Below are positions 36,301 through 47,733 of a DNA stretch of 64,000 nucleotides, piece by piece (the first letter of the stretch is position 1; each line of letters opens with the position of its first letter). Location of the stretch: NCBI RefSeq assembly GCF_008831285.2, contig NC_045147.1, positions 22,530,981 through 22,594,980 of the forward strand, given 5' to 3'. The notes under the pieces were generated by a model. It saw only the letters and a program-made list of their open reading frames with translations. It was not told where the DNA came from and ran no database searches. The translations under genes and the position numbers were made by a program. Source of the stretch: Nymphaea colorata (taxonomy: Eukaryota; Streptophyta; Magnoliopsida; Nymphaeales; Nymphaeaceae).

Positions 36301-38951
36301 TACCATTTTTTTTAGGTATTCTCGTGTCCATGGCTCAGAAACTAAGAAAATGGTCCCAGTCATGAAAGACATAGGAATATCCATGTAGAACATTCTTTAT
36401 ATTATTGTTTTGTTCCTTTTCTCATGGATCGACACTGTTAGACAGATTATCATTAGCAGAATCGAGAGCACTTCTTTAACCATGACAAATAAGTTTTTAA
36501 GTGTACTGTGATAGATGCATGTGTTTGATGAATGTGAGCGTGCACACACTTGACTAAGATTTCACTTGTACCTCATATGCATCGGATGTAATATCTTGTT
36601 TTCTTTTTATTAATTATTTTTATTTAAATGCAACCTTTCCAAGCAACAAAGGTCCATATTGTTGTGAGCTTCTTTTTTGCTTGCTATACTGGCATTATGA
36701 GGAAAACAGAGAAACTTTGGCACTCAAAAGAATAACATTCTTGTACTAGCTAAATGCTTTAGTATCACATGTCAATGACGACTAATCACTGAAATGGCAG
36801 TACCACAGGTAGCTAACTATTAGCCCAATTACAAAAGTTTTGAACTATGCTTCTTTTTGATCCATCTCTCTTCATCCACTTGTTATGGTGCAGCTTCCTC
36901 TGAACCCATCTAGACGCGAAAAGAATTTGGCTGCATGGATTTACAAGTTGTGCCTAATCTTTGCAAGCTTTGTGACAGCCAAAATTATCCTTGTAGCTTG
37001 ATTGCTATTTAGCATAGTGATTTGTTATTTATGGAGGTCAACAGTATGGTTATCTTGAGTCATAACACGTTTATGTCCTGTCAATCTTAACATTTCCACC
37101 TATCAAAAATGAAGCAACATTCATGATGAGATATATTTTGATGTAACTAGCTATGGAGATTCCTGTCAATCTCAACATGCCAACAATACATATTAGGGCT
37201 TCAAAGGACTAGAAGGCCCATATAAAGGGATGACTGGATCTAAGTGTACATTAGGTCCAACCTAGAACTTTATGGTTTTAAAATAATGCATTTTAACACA
37301 GATTACCATAATACTCCTCTGATCCTGTCTTGTAAAGAATGATTTCCAAACTATTGAAAATGAGTATGGTACTTGACAACATCACAAGAATCAACAGCCA
37401 AGACTCATAGTGATTCCATGATCCATGGTTATCAATGACACCCTCGTGGAAGTTTAAAAGTATGCAGTATGCACAGCTATCATTTCTGTATGTTGAAAAT
37501 GATTTGTGATATGGCAAACTTAATATCGGTTGAGATGACATTCATGTGGACGTTTTTCTTTTTTCTTTTTTTTATTTGTTTCTGTCGTGGTTTTCTCCTG
37601 GCTACGTGAAACTTGGTTAATAGCAGAAGCCTGAATAGTTGTCTTTTTTGGTTGGATTCAGCAATCTATGTAATCACGTTTATTTCTTTGTGCAATTATA
37701 TGTGGCCATTCGTTATTGCTGTATTTACCTTATAGACCTGATTGCATAGTATAGTTAGCAAGAAATCTGAATGTTCCTGGAGTTGCTAAGCCTCTGAAAC
37801 GTAGATGGTCCATACTCTGAAGTCTGAACAACTTCCGTTAACTTTCTTTTGGAGTAATTATTATCAGCTGCTTCCTATTTTTCTTTGTTGTCACATGCAT
37901 CATGAGGTTATTAAGGAAAACACACTCTTAGATTTAGTGCATGAATCCATGCCAATAAAATACAATGTTGCCATTTTTATTTAGTGCATCTTTTATAGAC
38001 CTCTCGTTGTTTGCTTTTTGAAAGGTTGTGTGCTTTTGATCATTTTATATTTACACTAGGCTCCCACATTTTCTTTCACGTTTATTTGTACTCATGTAAC
38101 CAGGAAATATCTGAATGTACTTGTAGGATTGTCAAGTAGGGCCAGGATTTGTTATGGTTGGGAACTGACACAATTCTTTCTTTTCTTATACAGTACGTAC
38201 TGCTTTGGTTGCTTTGATTGCGTTTATGCCCACCAAGGCCGAGGGAGCTTTGGGATCACTGGAATACCCAAAGGACGAAAGGCATGCCCTTGCTATCAAG
38301 TCACGTGAGGCTCCACCAAAGTTTGGAAATTCAGATCGACAAAAGCTCATAGATGAGGTTGGATGATGATAAAAGACTCTGTTCTCTACCTTAATTACTA
38401 AGTTCTCTACCTCAATCTGTTTCCCGCGAAATATCTGTTTGGCATTTTTTTTTTAATTTTTGCCACTGCAGATTCATGAATATATGCTGAGCAAGGTGCC
38501 CCCTCAACCACCTATCTGCCCTAAGCCTGAGACCACTGATGAACAGATTGATGTTACTGAAGAAGAAGTGACAACACATGCTGAACAAGCTGTTGTGATG
38601 GCTCCAGCAGCAGAAGAACCAAATGCTGATGCACCTGGAATTGTGGACGGACATAGGATGGTTGAAGGCGTAAGAGAGGTGATGGTTGAAGACATAAGAG
38701 AGGTACGCATGGATGCAAATGCGGGGCCTCTGCATGTGAGCCTCACTGCAGGTCTGAGGGTATATAGAAGAGTTCCAGCATCTGCAGAGGTCAGTGAGCC
38801 ACAACACAGACCTCAGCCAAGAGCTCAGAACCTCGTAGATGATCGATGGTTAACCTGGCTAGCTATTGGTTTATTAATCGTCATAATGGCCTTGGTGCTT
38901 AAGAAGTACATGAGATCTGTTGGCTTGGCTAACGACGGAGATGAACTGTAG
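33304..38951 (+). CDS. UBC32: ER-anchored ubiquitin-conjugating enzyme E2, UBC32 type
   Basis: E2 of the UBE2J/Ubc6 group, which works with ER ubiquitin ligases in ER-associated degradation of misfolded proteins. Exons: 33304-33411, 35697-35828, 35929-36013, 38194-38357, 38472-38951. They join in frame to 322 residues (Arabidopsis UBC32 is about 309). The UBC fold fills residues 1 to about 165: NPAVKRILQEVKEME (9-23), ENIFEWQFAIRGP, GGIYHGRIQLPADYPFQPPS, then the group's own TPNGRFE in place of the usual HPN, the catalytic Cys in KICLSIS at residue 92, and HHPEHWQPSWG. The tail from about 175 is acidic, low-complexity and variable, and ends in one hydrophobic helix, WLAIGLLIVIMALVL, followed by KKY: a tail anchor with the catalytic domain facing the cytosol. 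All catalytic landmarks are present. Intron 1 (2.3 kb) and intron 3 (2.2 kb) carry repeats. UBC33/34 are shorter, which favours UBC32. Confidence 0.94.
34478..35430. mobile_element. Probable non-autonomous element in UBC32 intron 1
   Basis: The left end is an imperfect hairpin, aagcgctatctaggtgccag followed by gcagcacctagcgcttgggc, then gggcctaggagagcctaggc. The right end (about 35325-35425) again has ctaggcgtgttggtgcctag and ttaggcaatgggtgtggact. Between them, 34560-35290 is very AT-rich and built from many variants of tatacatataacagg. GC-rich 'cctaggcgc' hairpin ends around an AT-rich core are a common dispersed pattern in plants. Superfamily and exact borders are not determined. Confidence 0.5.
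36794..37440. repeat. Dispersed ~640-bp repeat, copy 2, in UBC32 intron 3
   Basis: Same orientation on the plus strand as the copy at 28249-28890. It lies sense in the UBC32 gene and antisense in the neighbouring Polycomb gene. Similarity starts at atggcagtaccacaggtag and fades after ttcatagtgatt-like sequence near 37410-37440. No coding capacity seen. Confidence 0.85.
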
Positions 38952-40979
38952 ACAGCTTGCAATCTTTGACACTGCACGTTATCTTCCCACAAAAGTTTCA
39001 TAATTATCTATTTGCACATATCTTCGTAAATACCGTTCGGCCACCTTCAGGGAGCAGGCATTTCTTTGCTCTCGTCCATTTGAAGAAAAGCATGTTACAC
39101 GGGTATATAGAGGCTCTTTATCGTCAACTGTAATAGAACTTCGGAAAGTTCCAGAGTGTTTGACACAAAGGGTGCTAGGGAGGAGAGGCAGAAACCCTCT
39201 TTTCCTTCTATTTGGAGCTCTTCTAGTTTTAAAGTGTCGTTATCTATCGTGGATCTGGCTTGGGCGGCATGAGATCTGGGTCTGGGTTGATTCCCATCTT
39301 TGTCAAAATTTCTTTTCACCGTGTAATATGATTGGGCTTGAGCCTGCTTCGTCCGGATATACGCACATGATCAGATCTATTTGTTCCAATTTCCAATCCT
39401 ACATTGTGTAGCTTGGCCTATTCGGTTCAATTCCATTGAAAGGTGTCGATTTTCACTTTTCTCAAAAGAAAAATTACTGCTGATTAGCATATCCCGAGCC
39501 AATTGCTGGCGGTCACTGCCGCTGAATGTTCGTTTTAGGTTCTCTTAGACGGCCAGAGTCTAGTCACAAGGAAGTCTTTTTTGAAAAGACTGATAAAGAC
39601 GTTAAAAACAACAAAAATGAAAAAGAAAATATGCTTTTTTCTTCCTTTTCTTTAGAAGAAAAACTATTTTTATCATCATTTTTATGTTATTGTTGTTCTA
39701 ATGTTTAAAATTTCAGGTAAACTATTTATTTATTTTTCATTGCCATTAAAATATTTTTTAATCATTTTATCAAGTTTGTTTTTCTTTTCTTGTTAGTGTT
39801 TCATTTATTTTACTTTTTCTTTATTATTAGAACTTTTTATTTTCTAAAAAAATTGTTGAAGTTTTTGGAAATTTTGAGTTCTACCAAAAAAATCCCCGAG
39901 AAAAACCTTGTTGTCTCTGCTTGAATGTGTTTGAGAGATCCGTATTCGAAATTTTTTTCCTAAAAAATTCTTAAGTATATACACCAACTCTTCCTGTTTT
40001 TGGATGTTAAAAAATGAACCTTATTTATTTAATCATTGTCTGGCTGGCTTCAATAAAATTTGAAAAAATGTGTGCTTCTTAGTGTTTCATACAACATAAA
40101 AGACTTATCCTTGGGCACCGAGTGGGTATTCGATGGATACTTGGCCCAAGTTTGGGCCTGAAAAATATGTCAGTTGGCCTGACTAGGCTTTGGTTCTTCC
40201 TGATAAATCATTTTTAATATTATTTTTATTAATATATATAATTATATTTTTTAGTATGATTAATTATAATTATCTATTATTTTATATTAAAAATATTTTT
40301 TTCGTATTTAATCAGGCAGGTCCCTAACTTGGGTTTCGGGGTGTCAGACCGAGCCTAAACCTTAATTACTAGCTATGGCTTGGCTCGAGCCTTACTCCTT
40401 ATTGGGTTGGGCCTGCCCGATGCTCAGGCCTAGTGCAACTAAGGAAGGGCCGACAGGTGGTCAGTCTTTTCTTGAGCTCTCATGATGGTAACGTTGTGTA
40501 CTACAAAAGTTCGAATTAAAACATAATGAAAGTATCTCCTTGAGGTACCAAAAGTGAGCCTAAAAAGTAAGTCCAAAAGAAGGGAATTCAAACTGTGGAT
40601 AAAATGAAGTTCATATTCGCTTAAATACAACACATAAAAGAGTTACGTAATAAATAAACATATGCGTTGGCCATAATCGGTGGTAAAAAAAAAAAACTCT
40701 GGGTTTTGGACTCTCAATAGTACTGCTTTACATTGACAAGGTGCCTTGTTGGGTTGATCAACTGCAGGTCTGACATTGCTTTTGACCACACAATCTTGGA
40801 AGGAAGGAGGCTTGTCGAAGACATGACTCACAAGCGATTGTGCTTAGGATGCTCTGTCAAGAGGGCCAAGGTGGTCGCCCTCCATCGGAATCATGTCCAT
40901 TAGTTAATGCAGTCGCTGAGTCAAAGGACCACGGGCTCGAGCCTTCTTTATGGTGCAGCAGTTCTAATGGCGAACCTAG

Positions 40980-41387
40980 ATGGACATCTCCAATTATACG
41001 GTATTAATATCTGAGGCCAAGCTGCAGTCAGCATATTCCAGTCAGGACCATAACTGTTCTTCCGCCGTGATTATGGCCGGCAAGCTCTGCCCAGTCAACT
41101 GGCTGATCAACTGTTATACTTGGGACCGAGTCAATGGTACTGCCCAATCAGGATCAGATGACCCTAGTCAAGCGAGTTATTGCAATTTTTTCTTTTCTTT
41201 GTTAATTGCACATTGTGTGTCCTTCAATAATTATATGAACCAAAGAATGAAGCCGATGAGGGGTTGTCCCGCTTTTTCCAAATTGATAGCTTCATTTGAT
41301 TGGGATGATCTTATTACAAGAGACGAGATGAAGGGAAGAGGATGGAGATCCTTCCAAGTCTTTCTCCTTTCCTCTCTTTCTTTATAA
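40980..41387 (+). CDS. Hypothetical 135-codon open frame, doubtful
   Basis: Begins with an ATG (MDISNYTVLISEAKLQSAYS) and runs 135 codons. I recognise no domain, signal peptide or membrane helix, and there is no conserved neighbour. It sits in a repeat-rich spacer just before a copy of the palindromic repeat family. The cysteine-rich middle (HNCSSAVIMAGKLCPVNWLI) is the only feature. It may be chance or a degraded transposon fragment. Confidence 0.15.
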   Translation: MDISNYTVLISEAKLQSAYSSQDHNCSSAVIMAGKLCPVNWLINCYTWDRVNGTAQSGSDDPSQASYCNFFFSLLIAHCVSFNNYMNQRMKPMRGCPAFSKLIASFDWDDLITRDEMKGRGWRSFQVFLLSSLSL

Positions 41388-41451
41388 TTCATAGTTTGTT
41401 TTGGAATCTAAATGGAGAGCAGGATACCTGTCAACAGTGGGTAGTCACATG

Positions 41452-41592
41452 GTGACTGGTGTGGGCAGTTGCCCACATCAATCTCTTAAAAGTTCTTTAT
41501 TTTTAAATGGAAATCTTAAATATTTATCATTATATATATATATATATTTTAAACAAGTGTCACTCCAGTCGATTTTTCTGGCTCTGCCACTG
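41452..41592. repeat. Palindromic repeat family, copy B
   Basis: Starts ggtgactggtgtgggcagtt with the core GTGGGCAGTTGCCCAC (41461-41476). An AT-rich body with tatatatatatatatatttt follows, and then ctggctctgccactg. The gtgactggtg start matches the copy at 62531, so this copy lies in the same orientation. Confidence 0.6.
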
Positions 41593-42055
41593 CCTGTCAA
41601 CTAACCTTGATGCAGCCTAGACAAATAGTACCCACAGGAATAGAACTGACGACAGCCTTTCACTTCTTTGTCAGTCCGACCAGCGACACTACGTCCATAA
41701 AAACAAGAGGGATAAAAAAGAAAGCATCAAGTTTCTTGATGGTCTGCTTCCATGCTCTGGGTCCACTTGGTTTAGCGTAGCAAAGAAAATGGAATCTGGT
41801 TGCAACTGAATCTGGAATTTCTACAAAGATCAACCAGATTTAGGCCAAAAAAATCAAATCTTATGCCGGTCAGATCTGGGTTTGGATATTGAACCTGGAT
41901 CCAATCACATATGATTCCATTAGATCAAGCCTGGTAAGGCCTGGATTTGAAGTGGAACCTCATGGTAAACGCGTTGGTGTAACGGCACAACTTGTGGCTG
42001 TCAATGGTTCAATTCATCTTTTGATGTGTGATGTTATAGCTAGAGATTTGTGGCT

Positions 42056-42222
42056 GAGGGGTGCTAATGCAAGAAATCTTAGATCTAAAGACACTATCAT
42101 GTAATAATTAAATGGTATGAAGAAACTAATATATGCGTTGTTGAGAGGTGCTAATATAAGAAATCTTAGATCTAAAGGCACTATCATGTAATAAATAAAT
42201 GGTCTGAAGAAACTAATATATG
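42056..42222. repeat. Tandem duplication of about 85 bp
   Basis: Two copies of gaggngtgctaat...agaaatcttagatctaaag...actatcatgtaataa...taaatggt...tgaagaaactaatatatg. They occupy about 42056-42140 and 42144-42222 and differ at a few positions. The second copy leads directly into a core of the palindromic repeat family at 42244. Confidence 0.8.
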
Positions 42223-42243
42223 AATAAAATAAATTATGTGGTC

Positions 42244-42264
42244 CATGCGGGCAACTGCCCACAC
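42244..42264. repeat. Palindromic repeat family, copy C core
   Basis: Core catgcgggcaactgcccacac, one or two changes from the perfect palindrome of copy A. The flanks were not resolved beyond the adjacent tandem duplication. Confidence 0.55.
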
Positions 42265-43479
42265 AAACCTGCACCTAGTTCCAAGGCCTCACAAGCCACC
42301 AGGTGCCCCTTACAAGAGCATTCTAGTCAAATTAAAAGAGTTTTTTTTTTTTTCATTTTTTCCTTATAAGGGGTTGTTTCAACTTTTTATATCTAGAAGT
42401 ATTTTGGTGTTATTATGGCATCCAAGCGCCAAGGTAAGTGATTGGACTGACTATTTATTCAATATGTCATGTTTCAAAGGGTTCAGGTCTAGGTTTCTCT
42501 GACATTAGTTAAAGAAAAAGGGTAATAACTTGCTCTTGCACTTGTTTGAGTGAGCAGGATGAGTATTTCATTCAACTGCCTATCTAAGAGCTAAATCAAC
42601 CACACTTCCTCGCTTCCCTCCAAAATACTAGGCTTACTTTTACTTTTGGTGTCTCGACATGATGTCTCTGCTATATTTCTACTTGCATATCGATGCACCC
42701 CCTCCCCGTCTTTTGCAACTCTTGCATGTGTAAAAGCACACGTGCGAGAGTTGAATTATTGGTATCGAAATTATGGGATAGGCTTTTGTCATTTTTTGAT
42801 AATGTCAAGTGGGATCTCCTAGTGGATAAGTAGCACATGTGGCGAGCTATACAAAAGAAAACAAAGAAGATTGCCAGTGAAATGGTCCCCTCCATGCATA
42901 CAACAAGTCAAGAAGAGCTGATCCATTCATTGGTGTGGTTTGCAAAGGCTCCCCAGCTTCTCAACCCCTTCACATTTTTCTCATTTCCCCTCCTGTCTAG
43001 TCCTTTTAGTTGCAGGAGACCCACCTGTGAGGGAACTGCTGAGAATGGATTTACAGCAGCTTCAAGTGTTGTTAACTCTACTTCTAACAAGATAGCTCCA
43101 GCCTTGAAGCCGGAAAGCGACTGTTGACAGGTCTACCATACCAGTTCTCTGCTCGCTAGCCGCTTCTCGAGCTTTTGATGCATCTTCTCATCAAGGGCGG
43201 AGCCAAGGGCGGGCCGGCAGGGGCCATGGCTCCTCTCAGACTTTCGGAGCGAAGAAAAAAGATAATTCTATCGCTTTAGACACAACTGAGCTTGCACTAA
43301 TTATATAGAGATGCAATTCCATGCATGCATGTCATTAAATCCAACAGTACAAACAACAAAAAGTTTTTGAAACATAAGGATCAAGTGGAATATATCAGAA
43401 CTTATATGATGCCATAATTGACAGACATAACAAAGAGACCAGCCATAAAAAAACTGAAAGCTGTTCTCCGAACAATTAA

Positions 43480-43743
43480 TTAAAACAGGTAGTATGTATA
43501 AGAAATCCAAGATGTGAATATGGAGAATTTTAACAGTGATTGTATATCAAGAGAAAAAGACCAGTCTCTTATCTCTATCACCGAGTGCGGAACCGCAATT
43601 TTCCCGGCGATCACATTGTGGTTTGCTGGCTCAATTGTGAATAAGTCGGCATTTCTGTCGTGGAGCGAGAGACTGGAGTGTGCATCGATCTTTTGGAACA
43701 AATTAACCAGTAAAAAATCAGGTGGCTGATCAAGATCAGCCAC
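43480..43743 (-). CDS. Hypothetical 87-codon open frame, doubtful
   Basis: Starts with an ATG at 43743 (MADLDQPPDFLLVNLFQKID). The first 20 residues recall the opening of an F-box helix (P-DFLL-IF-KI), but the following HSSLSLHDRNADLFTIEPAN does not continue as an F-box. The DNA at its start contains the inverted repeat gtggctgatcaagatcagcc(ac). It may be a fragment with a splice donor after about residue 68, or chance. Confidence 0.15.
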   Translation of the reverse strand: MADLDQPPDFLLVNLFQKIDAHSSLSLHDRNADLFTIEPANHNVIAGKIAVPHSVIEIRDWSFSLDIQSLLKFSIFTSWISYTYYLF

Positions 43744-44445
43744 CTTTTCACATTAAACAAAATAAAGAAAAAAAAAAGGAGAATTGTGTAGTAAAGTTTC
43801 TTTGACAAACGATCAAAATAATAAGAATAATATGATTGATTACTAAGGTTAATTGCTATTAGTACGAGTCAGTATTTGGGCCCAAGCATAATGAGCCCGT
43901 TCCTTAAAGACTGATCTTAGCAAACTGTGTAAAGTACATGGCACAGACAAAACGCTTCATTAGCAGTATTTAATATCACGGAAAAATTTTTACCTTGGAC
44001 AGATTCCCCAGAATTGGCTGTCATCGATCCGTTAATGTTTTACTGGGGATGAGAATTGGTTGTCCCAAAAAAAAAAAAAAAATCTGGCTCGCCTCTGGAT
44101 TTTTTACTGGTAAGAGCGGGTAAAAAGTTCATGCATGTGATTAGACAAATTAATCAGATCTATTTACATCCCTATCAATCCATGTCTCCAATGGTGTGCA
44201 CTATATCATAAGTAGCTACCTTAAATGAGAGAGAGAATGATGTGGATTCCATTTCCTGTTGATCAAGATTTGGTGCATCGATCAATCCATCTACCATCTT
44301 AAATAAGAAATATGAAGGATAGCGAAAGTTGGAACAAGCAGAAACTAAAATCTGGATGCTCAACCAGTCCCTTCACTCCCAACCTCTTAACTTCTATATT
44401 TTCCAGAGAAAACGACTCTCTCTCTCTCTCTCTTTTTCTCTCCTA

Positions 44446-44460
44446 ATCCATCATCATCAT

Positions 44461-44509
<49 letters not shown>

Positions 44510-44529
44510 GATGATGATGATGATGGATA
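44446..44529. repeat. Compound palindromic microsatellite (CAT)n-(AT)n-(ATG)n
   Basis: The order is atccatcatcatcatcattt, then about 22 AT units, then aatgatgatgatgatgatgg at. The two trinucleotide arms are reverse complements, so the whole 84-base stretch can fold into one hairpin. A (CT)n run lies just before it (about 44414-44432). Confidence 0.9.
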
Positions 44530-46920
44530 GTAATGGAGATCAAGACACTTGACCTACTGGTTCATTGTAAGAAAGAATTATTTGACATTGGAAAGCGTTG
44601 GGTGTAATGGAGTTTGGTATTGTCTCTTCATGGATTGTTGTTCGACCAATTCAAATCAAATTAATGGCAGGTCAATTTGATTAATCGGTGGATAAGCAGT
44701 GCACCAATCACGCACTATTTGTTTTTATATGTGCAAACAAGTAGGTGTCAAATCCTTTGGTGCTAGATCCAATATAATATATAATTTAGGCCTTTGATTT
44801 AGTTCAAACAAATAATTTAGGCGTTCGATTTAGTTTCAGAAGAACAGTTGAGGGAAAAATAAGGGAAAAAAGAAAGTAGGACATTTTAATCATTTAATAT
44901 AAATTCACAAGTTTTTCTCTTTCTTTTTCTTTCAACAACTAATGCTGTAAAAATTAAAGGCTTGGATTATTCATGATAGATCTAGCACCTCTCACACCTA
45001 CCATCTCTTTTCTTGATTTATCTTTTTGTTTTTTTATGTGTACGTGTGTGTCAGTGTCACTGAGTGAGTGTATATGTGTAGTAAGATAGTCTAGTTACTA
45101 GACCTTTATATACATGGTACTTGGCCAGACTTTCGCTAGGGTTGGCCCGAGAAATAGATATCGGGAAATAGATATCGGGTCAGCCTGATAAGTTTTTTAA
45201 ATATTATATTATATATATTATTATAATTAATTATATTTATGTATTATTTTATATTAAAAAATAATTTTTTATTAGATTTTGAGTGTCGGGCTGAGCTCGA
45301 GCAGCAATCACGAACTTGGCTTGGCTTGAGCCCAACTCCTTATCAGGTCAGGCCGGCCTCATGTAGACTACCTTTATATACCAAATTTGATGGAAATTAT
45401 CTACGTTTTTTATTTCAATAAGTTAAGGTGCTAAAAATTAAGTTACAAAATATAGAAACCAAACTGTTTTTTTAAGAATTTGAAGTATCCCTCAACTCAG
45501 ACAAAGAATTTTATTTAAGAAAACACCTTTATTCCATTCTTTTTTATTTCTTTCATCCTACTTTTAAAGTTATGAGACTCTCAAAAAATGTGTTGGCTTC
45601 TATGTTTGCAAGTTAATATTCAACATCTAATCTTCTCTAATATCAATAACCGAGAAGATTCCCTTCAAAATCTGCTATACGAAGATCTAGTCGCTATATA
45701 TATTTATACATATAATTTATGGATTTCTTCATTTGTATTTTGACCAAAAAAAAAAAAAAAACCTCTCACCTCTTACAACACACCAAATGCGCGTTTTTTC
45801 GCACCCATTTGATGCATTTATTAAATTAGATGGCCGTGATTGGATAGAGCTCAAAATGGTTATACAAACTCATTTATTTTTAGAATACCGCTTCAAAGGC
45901 ATCACATAAAATTGGAATGATACTTTCATTTTTTTCACATGCGTCTTGGTTTCACCTCAAAAAAAAAATTAAAAAAATTACATTAAAATTTAAAAAATTT
46001 TATTTGTGTCAAACTTTAGAAACTTTAATTCAGCTCATGTCAAAATTTAGAAACTTTAATTTGGCCCCTCATAAAAATTTCTTTGCGCCACCCTTGATTT
46101 CAATGCAGGTTTCAACTTAGGGATCGAAGCTCTGGACCACGAGAGCCAAAAAAAAAATGGAGGCATTTAGGTTAGTGTAGGCTGCAATACTCTTATTGTT
46201 CATCTAACAAAACTAAATGATTTGCGTCTGAATTATTTAGTTTGCCAACTTCTAATCATCTTCTGAGGATTTTTTTTGTCCGTCCTTTGCAAGCGATAGT
46301 GATTTGGCTATTCAAGGACAAGGAGTGTACCAGCCGAGGAGACAAAGATCTGCCCCTCATAAATCGTTAGCTACTAGTAAACTCTCTTTTTTCTCTCTTC
46401 CTTTTTCTCTCTCTCTCTCTACTTGGTAACAAAATAATAAGAAGAAGAGAGAGAAAGGAAAACTTGTCTTTAACTAAGGAAAAAGAGATTTGATCACTAG
46501 ACATTTATATAGTATTGAAGGCCCACAACACAGTTGGTTATTAGCTTTTTTTCTTTGTGTATCATGCGGCAGGCCGTACAATATATGCATGAATCATATG
46601 GCAATTCACCGGCTCTCAAGGCCTTTGCTCTTCACCAAGCAGCCGGAGACACGCTAAACGAGTGCATAAATTAATAATTTAGTGAACAGCTCATATTCTA
46701 TATATACATGTCTATGATATATGATTGGTGAACGCATGACGATGCTTAAACGGCAGGTTATGCCACCCAATGAGCTTCCGTGACAATTAATCTTATCACC
46801 AACATCTATACCAACACCATTAATTAAAAAAGAAAAAAAACTGAGAGCAAAGTCCTAGAATGAGCCGATATAATGCCGAGAAAAACAGGATATTTTGCAG
46901 AATCTTGATCTGTGACACTC

Positions 46921-46956
46921 TTATATATATATATATATATATAAGAGAGAGAGAAA
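46921..46956. repeat. (TA)n(GA)n microsatellite
   Basis: About ten TA units followed by agagagagagaaag. Confidence 0.9.
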
Positions 46957-47733
46957 GAATCATGCTTGCTCAATGTGTATCTAGTACTCCCTTGGCATGT
47001 CACGCAAGCACTTGTTACATTCAGCATCTAGGTTCGTTCTTGCGCTTGTCCCACGTACATATGTAAATTGTTCATATTACTACAACTTTATGATTTTTTT
47101 TTTCAACATTTTTTATCACGTTATCAAAATGTATTCCATTCTTTTCATACATATAAATGATATGTAAGTTTCTAGTATGCAGAATTTATATTATATATTT
47201 CCCCAAAAAATCAATATTCTATCGTTTTGATTATTTCGTATGTCACATATTCTATCAAGAGAAAACAGAAAAGGATTTAGAGCGTAGTTTTCTTCCCCAC
47301 TGATTAATAATTATGGAAAAAAAACATTAAATAAAATAAAGAAACCGAGATAGGCATGCAAGAAAGGAGACGATTAGCGGAGATATTTGGTAAGCTGCCG
47401 TGTAGTTTCTGATGTTCTTCATTTATTGCTTCCAACCACACTGGTTTTTCCCACCTTTTATTAATGAGGGGGTAGGGAAAAGCAGGAAAGCAACTTGCCT
47501 TTGTCTGCTTTCGCTCTCTCCCTTCTCTTAATCAAAAGGCTTTCTTTTTCTTTTCTCTTCCATGCTCATTTCTCCGTGCTGATACTCTGAACCGTCTTTC
47601 TCTTTCTCTTCTCCTTTCATGGTCACCAAGGGGATGCAGGAGAGCCACTAGCATAAAGAGAAAGGTTGGCATTCATGTGGGCAGCTGCTTGAAGAAGCCA
47701 AGAAGAAACAAAAAATCGCACTGAGAGTAGGCT

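Larger units (their letters stand above)
38952..47733. other. 8.8-kb repeat-rich spacer between UBC32 and WRKY
   Basis: The first few hundred bases are probably the UBC32 3' untranslated region. The rest is AT-rich and holds two copies of the palindromic repeat family (41459, 42244), a tandem duplication (42056-42222), a GC-rich transposon-end-like patch at about 43190-43240 (gggcggagccaagggcgggc), a palindromic compound microsatellite (44446-44529) and an AT/AG microsatellite (46921-46956). Two small open frames are listed separately. The last 300 bases before 47734 are CT-rich and probably hold the WRKY leader. Confidence 0.45.
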
